In this document: in pieces, positions 41,594 through 50,795 of the stretch
How the letters are laid out: every line of letters begins with the position of its first letter
Numbering within the stretch: position 1 is the stretch's first letter
Origin: Acinetobacter sp. WC-141
GTDB taxonomy: Bacteria > Pseudomonadota > Gammaproteobacteria > Pseudomonadales > Moraxellaceae
Direction of reading: 5' to 3'
Length of the DNA stretch: 64,000 nucleotides
Assembly: GCF_000313935.1 (NCBI RefSeq)
Contig: NZ_AMSS01000079.1
Location: forward strand, 1 to 64,000
Notes under the pieces: generated by a model
Database searches by the model: none
The model's input: the letters and a program-made list of their open reading frames with translations, nothing else
What the model was told of the DNA's origin: nothing
Position numbers and translations under genes: made by a program

Positions 41594-42025
41594 ATGACAA
41601 TCGTTGCACAAGTAATCAAAAACAAATCAGAACAAGATATTTTTACAATTTCTCCAGAAGCCACTGTCCTTGAAGCGATTAAGATTATGGCTGATAAAGG
41701 AATTGGTGCGTTAGTGGTAGCTGATGGCGAAAAAGTTGTCGGAATTTTATCTGAACGTGACTACACGCGAAAAGTGACACTTATGGAACGTTCTTCATAT
41801 AGCACTACAGTCGCTGAAATTATGACATCTAAAGTACTTACTGTAAGCCTGAACAACACCGTGGAAGAGTGTTTACAGTTAATGACAGACCGCCATTTAC
41901 GTCATTTACCTGTATTGGACAATGAAAAATTAGTTGGTTTTATCTCTATTGGTGACTTGGTAAAAGCAGCAATGGAAGATCAGAAGAACCTCATTGAACA
42001 GTTAAAACAGTATATCTCTGGTTAA
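41594..42025 (+). CDS. CBS-domain protein
   Basis: 143 residues, essentially one CBS pair (Bateman module): CBS1 about 8-65 (IKIMADKGIGALVVADGEKVVGILSERDYTRKV) and CBS2 about 75-135 (ECLQLMTDRHLRHLPVLDNEKLVGFISIGDLV). Such pairs bind adenine nucleotides and act as regulators. The ATG at 41594 is preferred over one eight codons upstream. It has its own terminator. The physiological partner is not identifiable here. Confidence 0.9.
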   Translation: MTIVAQVIKNKSEQDIFTISPEATVLEAIKIMADKGIGALVVADGEKVVGILSERDYTRKVTLMERSSYSTTVAEIMTSKVLTVSLNNTVEECLQLMTDRHLRHLPVLDNEKLVGFISIGDLVKAAMEDQKNLIEQLKQYISG

Positions 42026-42036
42026 TGATTTGAAAT

Positions 42037-42066
42037 AAAAAATGGGCATATACATGCCCATTTTTT
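42037..42066. terminator. Terminator between the CBS protein and argD
   Basis: AAAAAATGGGCAT pairs with ATGCCCATTTTTT across four bases, in either direction. Confidence 0.9.
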
Positions 42067-42077
42067 ATTACTAAAAC

Positions 42078-43286
42078 TTAAAGGTAGTTATTAATTAAAG
42101 CGACTAAACGCTCTAACAAATCATCAGCCTGCGCTTGAGTCATATTAATAGGTGGTAATAGGCGAACTACTGAACCTGCTGTAACGTTGATAATAAGCTT
42201 GTATTGATCACGCGCAATGGCAACAAGTTCAGCACAGTCTTTCGGCAATTGAATACCAATCATCATACCAAAACCACGCACCTGAACATTCTTATCAGCT
42301 AACTGGGCACGAAGTTGATCAACAATATAGCGTCCCACTACTGCCGCATTTTCTACAGCATTTTCTTTTTGGATTGTATCGATTACTGTATAAACCACAC
42401 GAGAACCTAGTACAGTACCGCCATAGGTAGAGCCATGACTACCAGGTCCTAATAAACCAACAGCTTTACCTTGTGTCATTACTGCTCCAACCGGAAAGCC
42501 ATTTCCAAGCCCTTTCGCAGTCGTCAAGACATCAGGCACAATATTGGTATGCTGATATGCAAAATATTTACCTGTACGGCCATTCCCTGTTTGGATTTCA
42601 TCTAGCATCATTAGCCAGTTATGCTGATTACAAATATTACGGACTTCTTCAAGATAGCTAAAGCCTTGAGGAGCAGTATTAATACCACCTTCACCTTGAA
42701 TTGGTTCAATCAAAATTGCCACGATATCTGGATGCTGCAATGCCGCTTCTTGAATTGCTTCCACATCACCAAATGGCACACGAATAAAATCGTTGGTTAA
42801 AGGAGCAAAGCCATCTTGTACTTTCTTATTACCTGTTGCTGAAAGTGTTGCTAAAGTACGACCATGAAAAGATTGTTCTGCCACAATAATCATTGGTAAA
42901 CGTACGCCTTGTTGAGTACCAAATTTACGAGCAATCTTAATTGCACCTTCATTTGACTCAGCACCACTATTTGAAAAGAAGATTTCTTCCATGCCAGAAA
43001 CTTCAGCAAGTTTCTGAGCAGCCGCAGTTTGCCAAGGAATTTCAAATAAATTACTTGTGTGCACAAGTGTTGCAGCTTGTTCAGCAATTGCTTCCGCAAT
43101 AATCGGGTGTGCATGACCTAAACCACATACAGCAATACCCGTTAAAGCATCTAGATATTCTGTACCATCTTCAGTATATAGATATGCCCCTCGGCCTCGT
43201 ACAAAACTGATCGATTGGCGACCATAAGTAGCCATTAAGTGTGATGGTTGATCAGGTTGTATTGGAGCTAGGGTAATATCAGTCAT
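42078..43286 (-). CDS. argD: Acetylornithine aminotransferase
   Basis: PLP enzyme of arginine synthesis, and often also of lysine synthesis, as N-succinyldiaminopimelate aminotransferase. 402 residues. Signatures: NSGAESNEGAIKIARK, the PLP-phosphate and aspartate region MLDEIQTGNGRTG, and TTAKGLGNGFPVGAV with the catalytic lysine. The family also includes catabolic AstC/AruC homologues; context (unlinked to ast genes) supports the biosynthetic name. Confidence 0.92.
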   Translation of the reverse strand: MTDITLAPIQPDQPSHLMATYGRQSISFVRGRGAYLYTEDGTEYLDALTGIAVCGLGHAHPIIAEAIAEQAATLVHTSNLFEIPWQTAAAQKLAEVSGMEEIFFSNSGAESNEGAIKIARKFGTQQGVRLPMIIVAEQSFHGRTLATLSATGNKKVQDGFAPLTNDFIRVPFGDVEAIQEAALQHPDIVAILIEPIQGEGGINTAPQGFSYLEEVRNICNQHNWLMMLDEIQTGNGRTGKYFAYQHTNIVPDVLTTAKGLGNGFPVGAVMTQGKAVGLLGPGSHGSTYGGTVLGSRVVYTVIDTIQKENAVENAAVVGRYIVDQLRAQLADKNVQVRGFGMMIGIQLPKDCAELVAIARDQYKLIINVTAGSVVRLLPPINMTQAQADDLLERLVALINNYL

Positions 43287-43456
43287 AACGAACTCTGTCT
43301 GTATGAGGTTTTAAGAAGGGTTTATATAAGCAAAAACTGGCTCTGATGAAAAGTCTCATCAATCATTTATCTAAAATTTCGTCCGCTTTTCACTATCACT
43401 TCGGTTTATACAATAAAATATTGAATATTCAATGCAACTTTAAGTAATCAGGTGGT

Positions 43457-43486
43457 TTGCAAAGCAACATAAACACCCCCTATAAT
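43457..43486 (+). promoter_or_regulatory. Promoter of the Grx4-type gene
   Basis: -35 TTGCAA (43457-43462), an 18-bp spacer and -10 TATAAT (43481-43486), 28 bases upstream of the ATG. Confidence 0.7.
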
Positions 43487-43513
43487 GCTGCTAGATTAGT
43501 TGAGGATCTATTT

Positions 43514-43855
43514 ATGACTGAACAAGCACGTGATACTGAAGCGTTAATCCGCGATCAAATTGCGAAGCATCCCGTTTTACTTTACATGAAAGGCACTCCA
43601 CAGTTTCCACAATGTGGTTTCTCTGCACGTGCAGTAGAGGCGCTCAGTCAAATTGGTCGTCCATTTGCATATGTAAATATTTTGGAAAATCCTGATATTC
43701 GTGCAATGTTACCAGCAATTGCGAATTGGCCTACATTCCCGCAACTTTGGGTAAATGGCGAACTTATTGGCGGTAGCGATATCATGCTTGAAATGTTCCA
43801 AAATGGCGAATTAAAACCATTAGTAGAACAATATAGCGCTGCACCAGAAGCGTAA
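43514..43855 (+). CDS. grxD: Monothiol glutaredoxin Grx4
   Basis: 113 residues. The Grx domain has the monothiol motif CGFS in PQFPQCGFSARAV, and KGTPQFP plus WPTFPQLWVNGELIGGSDI. This matches Grx4-type proteins, which carry [2Fe-2S] clusters bridged by glutathione and take part in iron-sulphur assembly. The ATG at 43514 follows GAGGATCTATTT; the frame upstream would run across the promoter. Confidence 0.96.
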   Translation: MTEQARDTEALIRDQIAKHPVLLYMKGTPQFPQCGFSARAVEALSQIGRPFAYVNILENPDIRAMLPAIANWPTFPQLWVNGELIGGSDIMLEMFQNGELKPLVEQYSAAPEA

Positions 43856-43860
43856 ATAAT

Positions 43861-43890
43861 AAAAAAGCCAATCAATTGATTGGCTTTTTT
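43861..43890. terminator. Terminator after grxD
   Basis: AAAAAAGCCAATCAA pairs with TTGATTGGCTTTTTT without loop bases between the two halves; usable in both directions. Confidence 0.9.
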
Positions 43891-43902
43891 ATACGCTCAA
43901 TT

Positions 43903-44226
43903 TTAAAATTCGCTTACTCCAACATAGCGAAATAAATCTTCCACACCTAAGTCAGATTTTAAAACAATCAAATTTTCATAGCTTGTTGTCGTTAGAGCTT
44001 CAAAAATATTCATATTTGGATCTTCGTGTAACTCATCCACATTCTGGTTCATGCGTTCTTCAAATCGATCTGCAACAAATTCAAAGCCCAAGTCCATAGC
44101 AATAAATAAAGTATGTTCACATGGCTGAACATATTGTTCTTGTGCCCAGTCAATGATCGCTTGTTTGCAAAATGGGCACTCGATATTCGTAGAGGCATCG
44201 TTAAGTTCTATCAATTGATAAGGCAT
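43903..44226 (-). CDS. Hypothetical protein with N-terminal zinc-finger-like motif
   Basis: 107 residues. ECPFCKQAIIDWAQEQ then PCEHTLF offers Cys-x2-Cys...Cys-x-His, suggesting a small zinc-binding site near the N-terminus. The rest is acidic and helical. No family recognised, though short proteins of this type occur widely in Acinetobacter. It is convergent with grxD. No signal or membrane segment. Confidence 0.6.
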   Translation of the reverse strand: MPYQLIELNDASTNIECPFCKQAIIDWAQEQYVQPCEHTLFIAMDLGFEFVADRFEERMNQNVDELHEDPNMNIFEALTTTSYENLIVLKSDLGVEDLFRYVGVSEF

Positions 44227-44470
44227 TAGATTTGAAAAGTAGAGAAAAACATAGTGTAGAAGAAATTGATTAATAGTTCCATATATAGCCTAGAAACCTC
44301 TTTAAAATACTCACATTAAAATTACAATGTAATGACAACATAATTTCAAAATCTATTTTTACTAGTTAGATATTGAGTTTATCGCCTGCTTACAAAAAAT
44401 TTAGTATAAGAATTATCGTTGCAAAAATAATAATGTAAAATCATGGTTGTTGCAGAAATAGGATATTTTA

Positions 44471-45370
44471 ATGCTCACTGATCTTGATGATTTTTATTGT
44501 TTTGCTCTTGTTGTTGAGCATGGCGGTTTTAGTGCTGCTGAGCGTGTAACAGATATACCAAAATCAAAATTAAGTCGCCGCGTGTACAGCTTAGAAGAAA
44601 ACTTAGGGGTTCGCTTAATCCAGCGTAGTTCTCGTCATTTTGCTGTTACAGATATTGGGATGGATATTTATAGACATGCTCAAGTTATGATGAACGCTGC
44701 ACAAGCTGCTCATGATTTGGTTGATCATTTAAGTATTCAACCTAGAGGCGTGGTAAAAGTTAGTGTGCCTGTTGATATTGCTCAAAATCAACTTCCTAAA
44801 ATCCTACCTGCTTTCTTAAAAAAATATCCAGAAATTCGTTTGCAACTCATGGTCAGCAACCGTCGAGTAGACGTCATTAATGAAGGGATTGATATTGCCT
44901 TACGCGTTCGCTCAAAACTGGATGATGATCCAAGCTTAGTTCTTAGACAGTTTGCGCTTATAGAACAAAGCCTATTCGCAAGTCAGGCCTATTTAAATGA
45001 GTTTGGGGATATAAAAAACCCAGAGCAACTCAGTGAACACCGTATTTTGAGTTTGTCTGAAGAGCATCTCGATCAACAATTCATTTTGCATGGACCTGAC
45101 AATCAACAGAAGAAAGTCAAAGTTAGCCCTATTGTAATGGGTACCAACATACATATGTTAGCTCAATTAGCGAGTCAAAACTGTGGTATCGCATTACTAC
45201 CAGAGAGTGCAGCAGAAGATTTCTTGAAGTCTGGACAACTTTTACAAATCTTACCTGAATGGAAAGCGCCTCATGGAATATTACACGCCGTATATCCATC
45301 ACGCCGAGGATTGCTACCTGCTGTTCGAGTATTTATTGATTATTTAGTTGAACATCTTTCTGAGCGTTAA
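44471..45370 (+). CDS. LysR-type transcriptional regulator
   Basis: 299 residues. The N-terminal winged helix (LDDFYCFALVVEHGGFSAAE with KSKLSRRVYSLEENLGVRL) and the C-terminal periplasmic-binding-protein-like domain with VDVINEGIDIALRV match the LysR family. The AMVSNRRV...DIALRVRSKLDDD block is that of the CrgA/AaeR-like subgroup. No obvious target is divergent from it, so the regulon cannot be guessed. Confidence 0.9.
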   Translation: MLTDLDDFYCFALVVEHGGFSAAERVTDIPKSKLSRRVYSLEENLGVRLIQRSSRHFAVTDIGMDIYRHAQVMMNAAQAAHDLVDHLSIQPRGVVKVSVPVDIAQNQLPKILPAFLKKYPEIRLQLMVSNRRVDVINEGIDIALRVRSKLDDDPSLVLRQFALIEQSLFASQAYLNEFGDIKNPEQLSEHRILSLSEEHLDQQFILHGPDNQQKKVKVSPIVMGTNIHMLAQLASQNCGIALLPESAAEDFLKSGQLLQILPEWKAPHGILHAVYPSRRGLLPAVRVFIDYLVEHLSER

Positions 45371-45373
45371 AAT

Positions 45374-45405
45374 AAAAAAGTTCGATAATTTATCGAACTT
45401 TTTTT
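45374..45405. terminator. Terminator after the LysR gene
   Basis: AAAAAAGTTCGATA pairs with TATCGAACTTTTTTT across three bases, in either direction. Confidence 0.9.
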
Positions 45406-45412
45406 ATATTTT

Positions 45413-46207
45413 TCAAATTGCAGGATAGTTTCCCACACCTTCTGGCCATGGGGTTAATAGTTCAAAACCAGTATCTGTTACTGCAACCATATGTTCCCAT
45501 TGAGCAGATAATGAATGATCTTGAGTAATGACTGTCCATCCGTCATTTAACTCTTTTACTTGCGGTCTACCTGCATTCACCATTGGCTCAATGGTAAAAA
45601 CCATCCCTTTCTTTAAAACCAAGCCTTGCCCGCGCTGCCCATAGTGCAAAACATTAGGTTGCTCATGATAGACCTTACCAATCCCATGCCCACAGTATTC
45701 TCGAACAATACTATAGCCTTCTCGGTGGGCAACCGACTGAATAGCATAACCAATATCACCTAATGTAGCTCCTGGCTTAACAGTGTGAATACCTGCAACC
45801 ATGGCCTCATAAGTTGTATCAACTAATTTTTTCGCTTGTGGATTTACATTACCCACAAAATACATGCGGCTCGTATCACCAAAATAACCATCTTTAATAA
45901 TTGCGACATCAATATTAATAATATCGCCGTCTTTTAAAATTTTATTCGGCGATGGTATCCCATGGCAAACCACTTCATTGACTGAAGTGCATATCGTTTT
46001 TGTAAAACCGTGATATCCCACATTAGCAGGAATAACTTTTAAATTATTTACAATATAGTCATTACAGAGGTTATCTAAATACTCAGTAGATACGCCCGGT
46101 TTAATATAGGCCTCTATCATTTCTAAAACTTGTGCCGCCAAGCGTCCAGAAACTCTTAATTTTTCCAGATCTTGTTCAGTTTTAATGGTAACAGTAGAAG
46201 CTCTCAT
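45413..46207 (-). CDS. map: Methionine aminopeptidase, type I
   Basis: Removes the initiator methionine from nascent proteins. 264 residues. All five metal ligands are visible: Asp in NIDVAIIKDG, Asp in GDTSRMYF, His in CGHGIGKV, Glu in TIEPMVNAG and Glu in QWEHMVAV. No N-terminal extension, so type Ia. Confidence 0.95.
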   Translation of the reverse strand: MRASTVTIKTEQDLEKLRVSGRLAAQVLEMIEAYIKPGVSTEYLDNLCNDYIVNNLKVIPANVGYHGFTKTICTSVNEVVCHGIPSPNKILKDGDIINIDVAIIKDGYFGDTSRMYFVGNVNPQAKKLVDTTYEAMVAGIHTVKPGATLGDIGYAIQSVAHREGYSIVREYCGHGIGKVYHEQPNVLHYGQRGQGLVLKKGMVFTIEPMVNAGRPQVKELNDGWTVITQDHSLSAQWEHMVAVTDTGFELLTPWPEGVGNYPAI

Positions 46208-46560
46208 TCAATTCTATCCTCGCAGACAAGAAACATGCCCTTCCCTACAAAAACCTAAGGTAATTCAAAATATTTTAGGATGAATATAAGTCAGACCAAA
46301 AGTCTAAAATGCTTAAATATTCGGCATTCACAATAAAAATTTATCTTTTTATTCTTACATATTTTTTATAAAAAGTCAGAACTTAAAAAGAAGTTCTTTT
46401 CTCCTTTTAATGGCTTTTCAAGTACATACTTTAACCAAACAAACGCTTATAACACTATATATGGTTTTAACCACCTGAAAAAAAGCTTTTTCACATAAAT
46501 TAGCGCTTGATCATGATTACTTTTGCTCTAAAATTCCTTCTTTTTTATTAAATTTAATTT
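46208..46560. other. AT-rich region upstream of brnQ
   Basis: 350 bases between the divergent map and brnQ genes. It contains a possible hairpin at about 46379-46397 (AGAACTT with AAGTTCT, followed by TTT) and a 20-codon Leu/Ile-rich open frame before it. I see no strong ribosome binding site for either and do not call a leader peptide. The brnQ ATG itself lacks a clear Shine-Dalgarno sequence. Confidence 0.4.
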
Positions 46561-47862
46561 ATGCAACATCTTCGTACCGGAGATATTATTGCCTTAGGTT
46601 TTATGACCTTTGCCCTTTTTATTGGGGCTGGCAATATTATCTTTCCTCCCATCGTTGCTCAACAAGCTGGTGAGCATGTATGGTTAGCTGCACTAGGCTT
46701 TTTAATTACAGCTGTCGGCTTACCTGTAATTACCATCATGGCACTCTCTCGTATGCAGGGTTCCATTGAAATTATTAGTTCTCCCTTAGGTCGAGTAGCA
46801 AGTCTGATTTTGACAGTTATTTGTTATTTGTCAGTCGGCCCTCTATTTGCTACCCCTCGTACAGCTACTGTTTCTTATGAAATTGGTTTTTCCTCTTATT
46901 TTGGAACATCAAGTAGTAGTCTTTTAATCTATAGCGCAATCTACTTTTCATTTGTAACTTTAGTTTCACTTTATCCAAACAAGTTATTGGATACAGTTGG
47001 ACATGTACTTGCGCCGCTTAAAATTATTGCTTTAGCAATTTTAGGAATTGCAGCAGTCATGATTCCTGCGGGTTACGTACCTGCCCCGATTAACCATTAC
47101 GTTGCATCTCCGGTTTCAGAGGGTTTCGTAAACGGTTATCTCACAATGGACACTTTAGGTGCACTCGTATTTGGTATCGTTATTATTCAAGCGATTTACT
47201 CTCGCGGCGTAACTGATAAAAAGTTAGTCACCAAATATGCAATTATTGCCAGTCTCATTTCAGGTGTTGGTCTTACTTTAGTCTATTTAAGCTTATTCAA
47301 ATTAGGTTTAGGTAGCCATGAAGTAGCACCAAATGCAGCAAATGGCGCAGTAATTTTACATGCATATGTACAGCATGCTTTTGGAAATATGGGTTCATTA
47401 TTCTTAACTGGACTAATCTTTTTAGCATGTATGGTTACAGCAATTGGCTTAACTTGTGCGTGTGGTGAGTACTTTGCTCAGTTAACGAAATTACCATATA
47501 AGCTTTTAGTATTTATTTTAGTTGGTTTCTCCTTCATTATTTCGAATCTTGGATTGACTAAACTGATTGCTATTTCAGTGCCTGTCTTAAGTGCAATCTA
47601 TCCACCTGCAATTGTGGTGATTATGCTGAGCTTCTTTTGGAAATTTTGGCACAAACCTTCTTTTATTGTTGGTTCAGTAACAAGTATTGCTTTAATTTTC
47701 GGTATTATTGATGGCCTTAAAGTTGCAGGTTTTGGTGATTATTTACCTGAATTTCTTCAACATTTACCATTAAATGAACAAAACTTAGCTTGGTTGATCC
47801 CATCTTTAGTTGTTCTTGTAATTACCGTAATTATCGACAAAGTTAAATTCAAAAGTATTTAA
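46561..47862 (+). CDS. brnQ: Branched-chain amino acid transport carrier BrnQ (LIVCS family)
   Basis: 433 residues, 12 membrane helices, Na+ or H+ coupled uptake of Leu, Ile and Val. LALGFMTFALFIGAGNIIFPP at the N-terminus is the family signature, and ITAIGLTCACGEYF with VGFSFIISNLGL later. The start ATG has a poor ribosome binding site (AATTTAATTT), so initiation may be regulated or the start misassigned by a few codons. Confidence 0.93.
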   Translation: MQHLRTGDIIALGFMTFALFIGAGNIIFPPIVAQQAGEHVWLAALGFLITAVGLPVITIMALSRMQGSIEIISSPLGRVASLILTVICYLSVGPLFATPRTATVSYEIGFSSYFGTSSSSLLIYSAIYFSFVTLVSLYPNKLLDTVGHVLAPLKIIALAILGIAAVMIPAGYVPAPINHYVASPVSEGFVNGYLTMDTLGALVFGIVIIQAIYSRGVTDKKLVTKYAIIASLISGVGLTLVYLSLFKLGLGSHEVAPNAANGAVILHAYVQHAFGNMGSLFLTGLIFLACMVTAIGLTCACGEYFAQLTKLPYKLLVFILVGFSFIISNLGLTKLIAISVPVLSAIYPPAIVVIMLSFFWKFWHKPSFIVGSVTSIALIFGIIDGLKVAGFGDYLPEFLQHLPLNEQNLAWLIPSLVVLVITVIIDKVKFKSI

Positions 47863-48052
47863 TCTAGTGACTTTTTTGAAATCGAGTTTTATCCAAACAT
47901 GATTTTATATATTGAATAGAATGCTGTGTTTACCCAACCAGCATTTTATTTCCACACTAGTTTTTAATGACAAATCAACTATAGATATAATTAATTTTTA
48001 CTGTAAAATTACACTAAAATAATTTTTAGCTACTCAGGAAAGAAGAGCAACA

Positions 48053-48472
48053 ATGAAAACTAAATATTACCTAACATTAGCAGATGCAGAGTTTTTAATG
48101 GAAGAAGCTCAAAAATATGCAATTGAACACAACTTTAAAGTCAGCATTGCGATTGTTGACGAAACAAGCTCTCTATTACTTATGAAACGTTTAGATGGCG
48201 CCTCTCCTTTAAGTTCACATCTATGCTTAGAAAAAGCAAAATGCTCTTCAATATCAGGTAGACCATCAAAATTTTACGAAGAACTTCTACAAAGTGGTCG
48301 TCTTGGTTTTTTAAGTATGCCTAGTGCTCAAGGGATGCTAGAAGGTGGGAAACCGATTATTCATGAAGGTGAAATTTTAGGTGCTATCGGTGTATCTGGT
48401 GTTCAATCTTTTGAAGATGCAGAAATTGCCCAACATGCAATTGATACCTTTTTTAAAAAGCAAAATAGCTAA
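48053..48472 (+). CDS. GlcG/HbpS-type heme-binding family protein (DUF336)
   Basis: 139 residues. The DUF336 fold is shown by ADAEFLMEEAQKYAIEHNFKVSIAIVDE, the Met/Leu-rich core with DGASPLSSHL, and the GAIGVSGVQSFEDAEIAQHAI end. Relatives (HbpS, GlcG, PduO C-terminal domain) bind haem or cobalamin. The ligand here is not known. AGGAAAGAAGAG precedes the ATG. Confidence 0.85.
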   Translation: MKTKYYLTLADAEFLMEEAQKYAIEHNFKVSIAIVDETSSLLLMKRLDGASPLSSHLCLEKAKCSSISGRPSKFYEELLQSGRLGFLSMPSAQGMLEGGKPIIHEGEILGAIGVSGVQSFEDAEIAQHAIDTFFKKQNS

Positions 48473-48738
48473 AATAACGTGATAGGAAAGAGAAATTAAT
48501 CCACTTTTCACTTAAATAGTTTCTCTTTTCTAAAAAAGTAAGTATTTCATACAAAAATATTTAATATTTACTTTTTTAATACCTTAACCTTTTATAAATA
48601 TAGAACTTTTTATAAAACTGCTCAAAAAATTTTCTATTCGCTATTGAATTGAATTAAAAATAGCAGTACAACATTAAACTTAAAACTTATTCTTGACTAA
48701 AACATTAGGTTTTAGCACAACCACAAGGAGGGATGGAG

Positions 48739-48993
48739 ATGTTATCATTACATTTCAACAAACAAGTCTTCATTAACACTCTGAACAGCAAAGATTCAGT
48801 TGTTTATGGAGTAACACCGCTTGCTCTTATGCTGACTTTACTGTTTCAAGGTATGATTAAAGGAAATCTGAAGCCCGAATACTTTATGTATGCGATGGTG
48901 GTTTCTTTCATATTTTGTCTGTGGGCCTTTGTCGATCATAAGATGCGAAAACTAGCTAAAAGACGTCTTAGTCAACAAAATTTGAATACTTAA
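48739..48993 (+). CDS. Small two-helix membrane protein, unknown
   Basis: 84 residues with two hydrophobic helices (about 23-45 and 50-68). AAGGAGG is 7 bases before ATG 48739; another ATG two codons earlier overlaps it. The basic C-terminus (MRKLAKRRLSQQN) suggests the C-terminal end is cytoplasmic. No family recognised. Confidence 0.65.
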   Translation: MLSLHFNKQVFINTLNSKDSVVYGVTPLALMLTLLFQGMIKGNLKPEYFMYAMVVSFIFCLWAFVDHKMRKLAKRRLSQQNLNT

Positions 48994-49020
48994 AAAATGG
49001 ATGAGTAATCATCCATTTTT
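48994..49020. terminator. Terminator between two small membrane-protein genes
   Basis: AAAATGGATGA pairs with TCATCCATTTTT across GTAA; the last bases overlap the end of the convergent gene. Confidence 0.85.
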
Positions 49021-49474
49021 ATACACCTATAAATAAAAAAATTGTTCCAATAACTAAAATAGCTGTAGCCAACAATTCAGTAACAATCAATGCCACCATC
49101 ATTAAAGACATTAACCACGAAGGCAGATTAAATCTACCTAACCGATGTGGAGTTTTGAATTGATTTGTCGTGTCCTGTAAATATCCATGTATGATATAAA
49201 CCAATATTGAAAAACTAAAAAATAAGACATTTGCCAGCACACACCACAAAGTAATATTTTCATTTAAAACAGTAAAATAACTTAATACAGCAAGAATTAG
49301 GCTAGCAGCTGCATAAAGCAAGCTACTGCGATGAGCGATGTCAACATAATAATGGGCACGATGTAATTCTGAACGGCGTATTTGCCAATATTTCCACACC
49401 CCTGTAAACATTCCAATCCATAAAAATATGCCACTAAATATAATAGCCAACTGTACAGCTTTCGGTAAATCCAT
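49019..49474 (-). CDS. Four-helix membrane protein, unknown
   Basis: 151 residues with four predicted helices (about 10-27, 50-72, 78-97, 120-150) and a charged loop after the first (KYWQIRRSELHRAHYYVD). Found as a hypothetical protein in Acinetobacter. It lacks recognisable catalytic residues. It is convergent with the preceding small gene and its stop abuts the shared terminator. Confidence 0.65.
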   Translation of the reverse strand: MDLPKAVQLAIIFSGIFLWIGMFTGVWKYWQIRRSELHRAHYYVDIAHRSSLLYAAASLILAVLSYFTVLNENITLWCVLANVLFFSFSILVYIIHGYLQDTTNQFKTPHRLGRFNLPSWLMSLMMVALIVTELLATAILVIGTIFLFIGV

Positions 49475-49615
49475 CTTTTTTCCAATTATTCGTTTTATTA
49501 AAATTTAATGAGCTGTATAGCATAAATCTTGACTTTATAGTCACATTTTAATCAAGTATCGTTTTAGAACTCATGTAAATTAAAGTTATTAATAAGCCAA
49601 TTATTACGTAATATT

Positions 49616-50473
49616 ATGGATAACACCTTTGAATCATTTTGGATGACCTGTGAAGATGGTTATCAACTTGCTGCACAATTTTATCCAGCTCAATCAAAAA
49701 AGTCGGCAAATCCTGTTTTGATTTGTCCAGCCACAGGTATCACTAAAAATTTTTATCATCCTTTTGCTACATGGTTAAGCCAACAAGGTTATGACATATT
49801 AAGCTTTGATTTCCGAGGAATTGGAGACTCATTGCATGGACCTTTAAAGCAAAGCGATGCAAGTATTAATGATTGGGGAACGCTTGATATTCCTTGTGCA
49901 ATTGATGCTTTATTAGAAAAAACCCGAGCAGAACAAGTTACTCTTCTTGGCCATAGTGCGGGTGGGCAACTGCTAGGGATTGTGCCAAATTTTCATAAAG
50001 TAGCAAAAGTTGTTGCGGTAGCAGGTTCTACGGGCCATGTAAAAGGACTTAAAGGTAAAACTAAGTTTCTGGCCCCTGTTATGTTTAACCTTATCTTTCC
50101 AATTTCTAGTACTTTAAAAGGTTATGGTGCTACTCAATTTATTGGAATGGGTGAAAACTTGCCTAAAAAAGTCGCGCAACAGTGGAGAGAATTTTGTAGC
50201 AATCCAGGTTATGTGAAAAATGCAATTGGTAAAACTATTTTTCATGACTTTCATACTGAAATTAATTGCCCTATTACTTCAATTTGGGCAAGTGATGATG
50301 AAATTGCCACTCAACACAACGTTGCAGATTTATTAAGTTTATATCCGAATGCATCTACTAAAATGCTAGAACTGGACCCAACAAAACTCGGCTATAAATC
50401 AATCGGACACATGTTAATGTTTAAGAAGTCACATCAAAAGCTGTGGTCAGTCTTAGAGCAAGAAATTCAATAG
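49616..50473 (+). CDS. Alpha/beta hydrolase (serine aminopeptidase S33-like)
   Basis: 285 residues. Oxyanion-region CPATGITKNFYHP, SFDFRGIGDSLHG, nucleophile elbow LGHSAGGQLLG, acid in ASDDEIAT and His in IGHMLMFKKS make a complete triad. The GHSAGG and KSIGHMLMF pattern is that of the YdeN/YfbB-like 'alpha/beta hydrolase' group in Acinetobacter. Substrate unknown. No ribosome binding site of note; the terminator follows 29 bases after the stop. Confidence 0.85.
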   Translation: MDNTFESFWMTCEDGYQLAAQFYPAQSKKSANPVLICPATGITKNFYHPFATWLSQQGYDILSFDFRGIGDSLHGPLKQSDASINDWGTLDIPCAIDALLEKTRAEQVTLLGHSAGGQLLGIVPNFHKVAKVVAVAGSTGHVKGLKGKTKFLAPVMFNLIFPISSTLKGYGATQFIGMGENLPKKVAQQWREFCSNPGYVKNAIGKTIFHDFHTEINCPITSIWASDDEIATQHNVADLLSLYPNASTKMLELDPTKLGYKSIGHMLMFKKSHQKLWSVLEQEIQ

Positions 50474-50691
50474 TAATTTAAATTCTATCATTTAGTTTTT
50501 GCCTCTATGCCCGTAATCCGGTGTAGAGGTTTTTTTTATTATTAGCAGTCCCCTTTTTATAAAATAACTTTATTAAATTTATAGTTACTATAAGAAATTA
50601 AAATATAATAAGTATTAATTCCTTTGTATTTTAAATAAGCGTTTTTTACGTAAATACGTCGATATAGCCTTAAACTTCTGCTATGGTAATT
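50474..50691. other. Intergenic region before the fru leader
   Basis: Contains a terminator of the preceding gene (below) and then AT-rich DNA up to the fru transcript leader. TGCTATGGT at about 50679-50687 resembles an extended -10 that could start the fru transcript. A short repeat, ACGTAAATACGT, lies near 50648-50659. No classical Cra-type operator (TGAAACGTTTCA) is seen. Confidence 0.4.
50502..50537 (+). terminator. Terminator of the S33-like hydrolase gene
   Basis: CCTCTA (50502-50507) pairs with TAGAGG (50524-50529), with further partial pairing in the loop (GCCCGTAATCCGG), followed by eight T. Confidence 0.75.
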
Positions 50692-50696
50692 TATCT

Positions 50697-50757
50697 GAAG
50701 CTGTTGTTTAAAAACGGTTAAACTAACCTATTTTAATACAAACAGCTTCTTTTTTTC
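50697..50757 (+). promoter_or_regulatory. Terminator-like hairpin in the fruB leader
   Basis: GAAGCTGTT (50697-50705) pairs with AACAGCTTC (50741-50749), followed by a run of seven or eight T (50750-50757), only 38 bases before the fruB ATG. The 35-base loop holds a smaller GTTTAA/TTAAAC hairpin. This looks like a 5'-leader attenuator of the fru operon. Confidence 0.55.
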
Positions 50758-50795
50758 TGTTTTAGCTAAACCAAAGAAATTGTTCAAGGATAAGT

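Noticed and set aside
46314..46397. A Leu/Ile-rich 20-codon frame followed by a hairpin before brnQ, looking like a branched-chain leader peptide
   Set aside because: No ribosome binding site, the residues are what AT-rich DNA would encode by chance, the hairpin stem is short, and brnQ is a transporter gene 160 bases further on.
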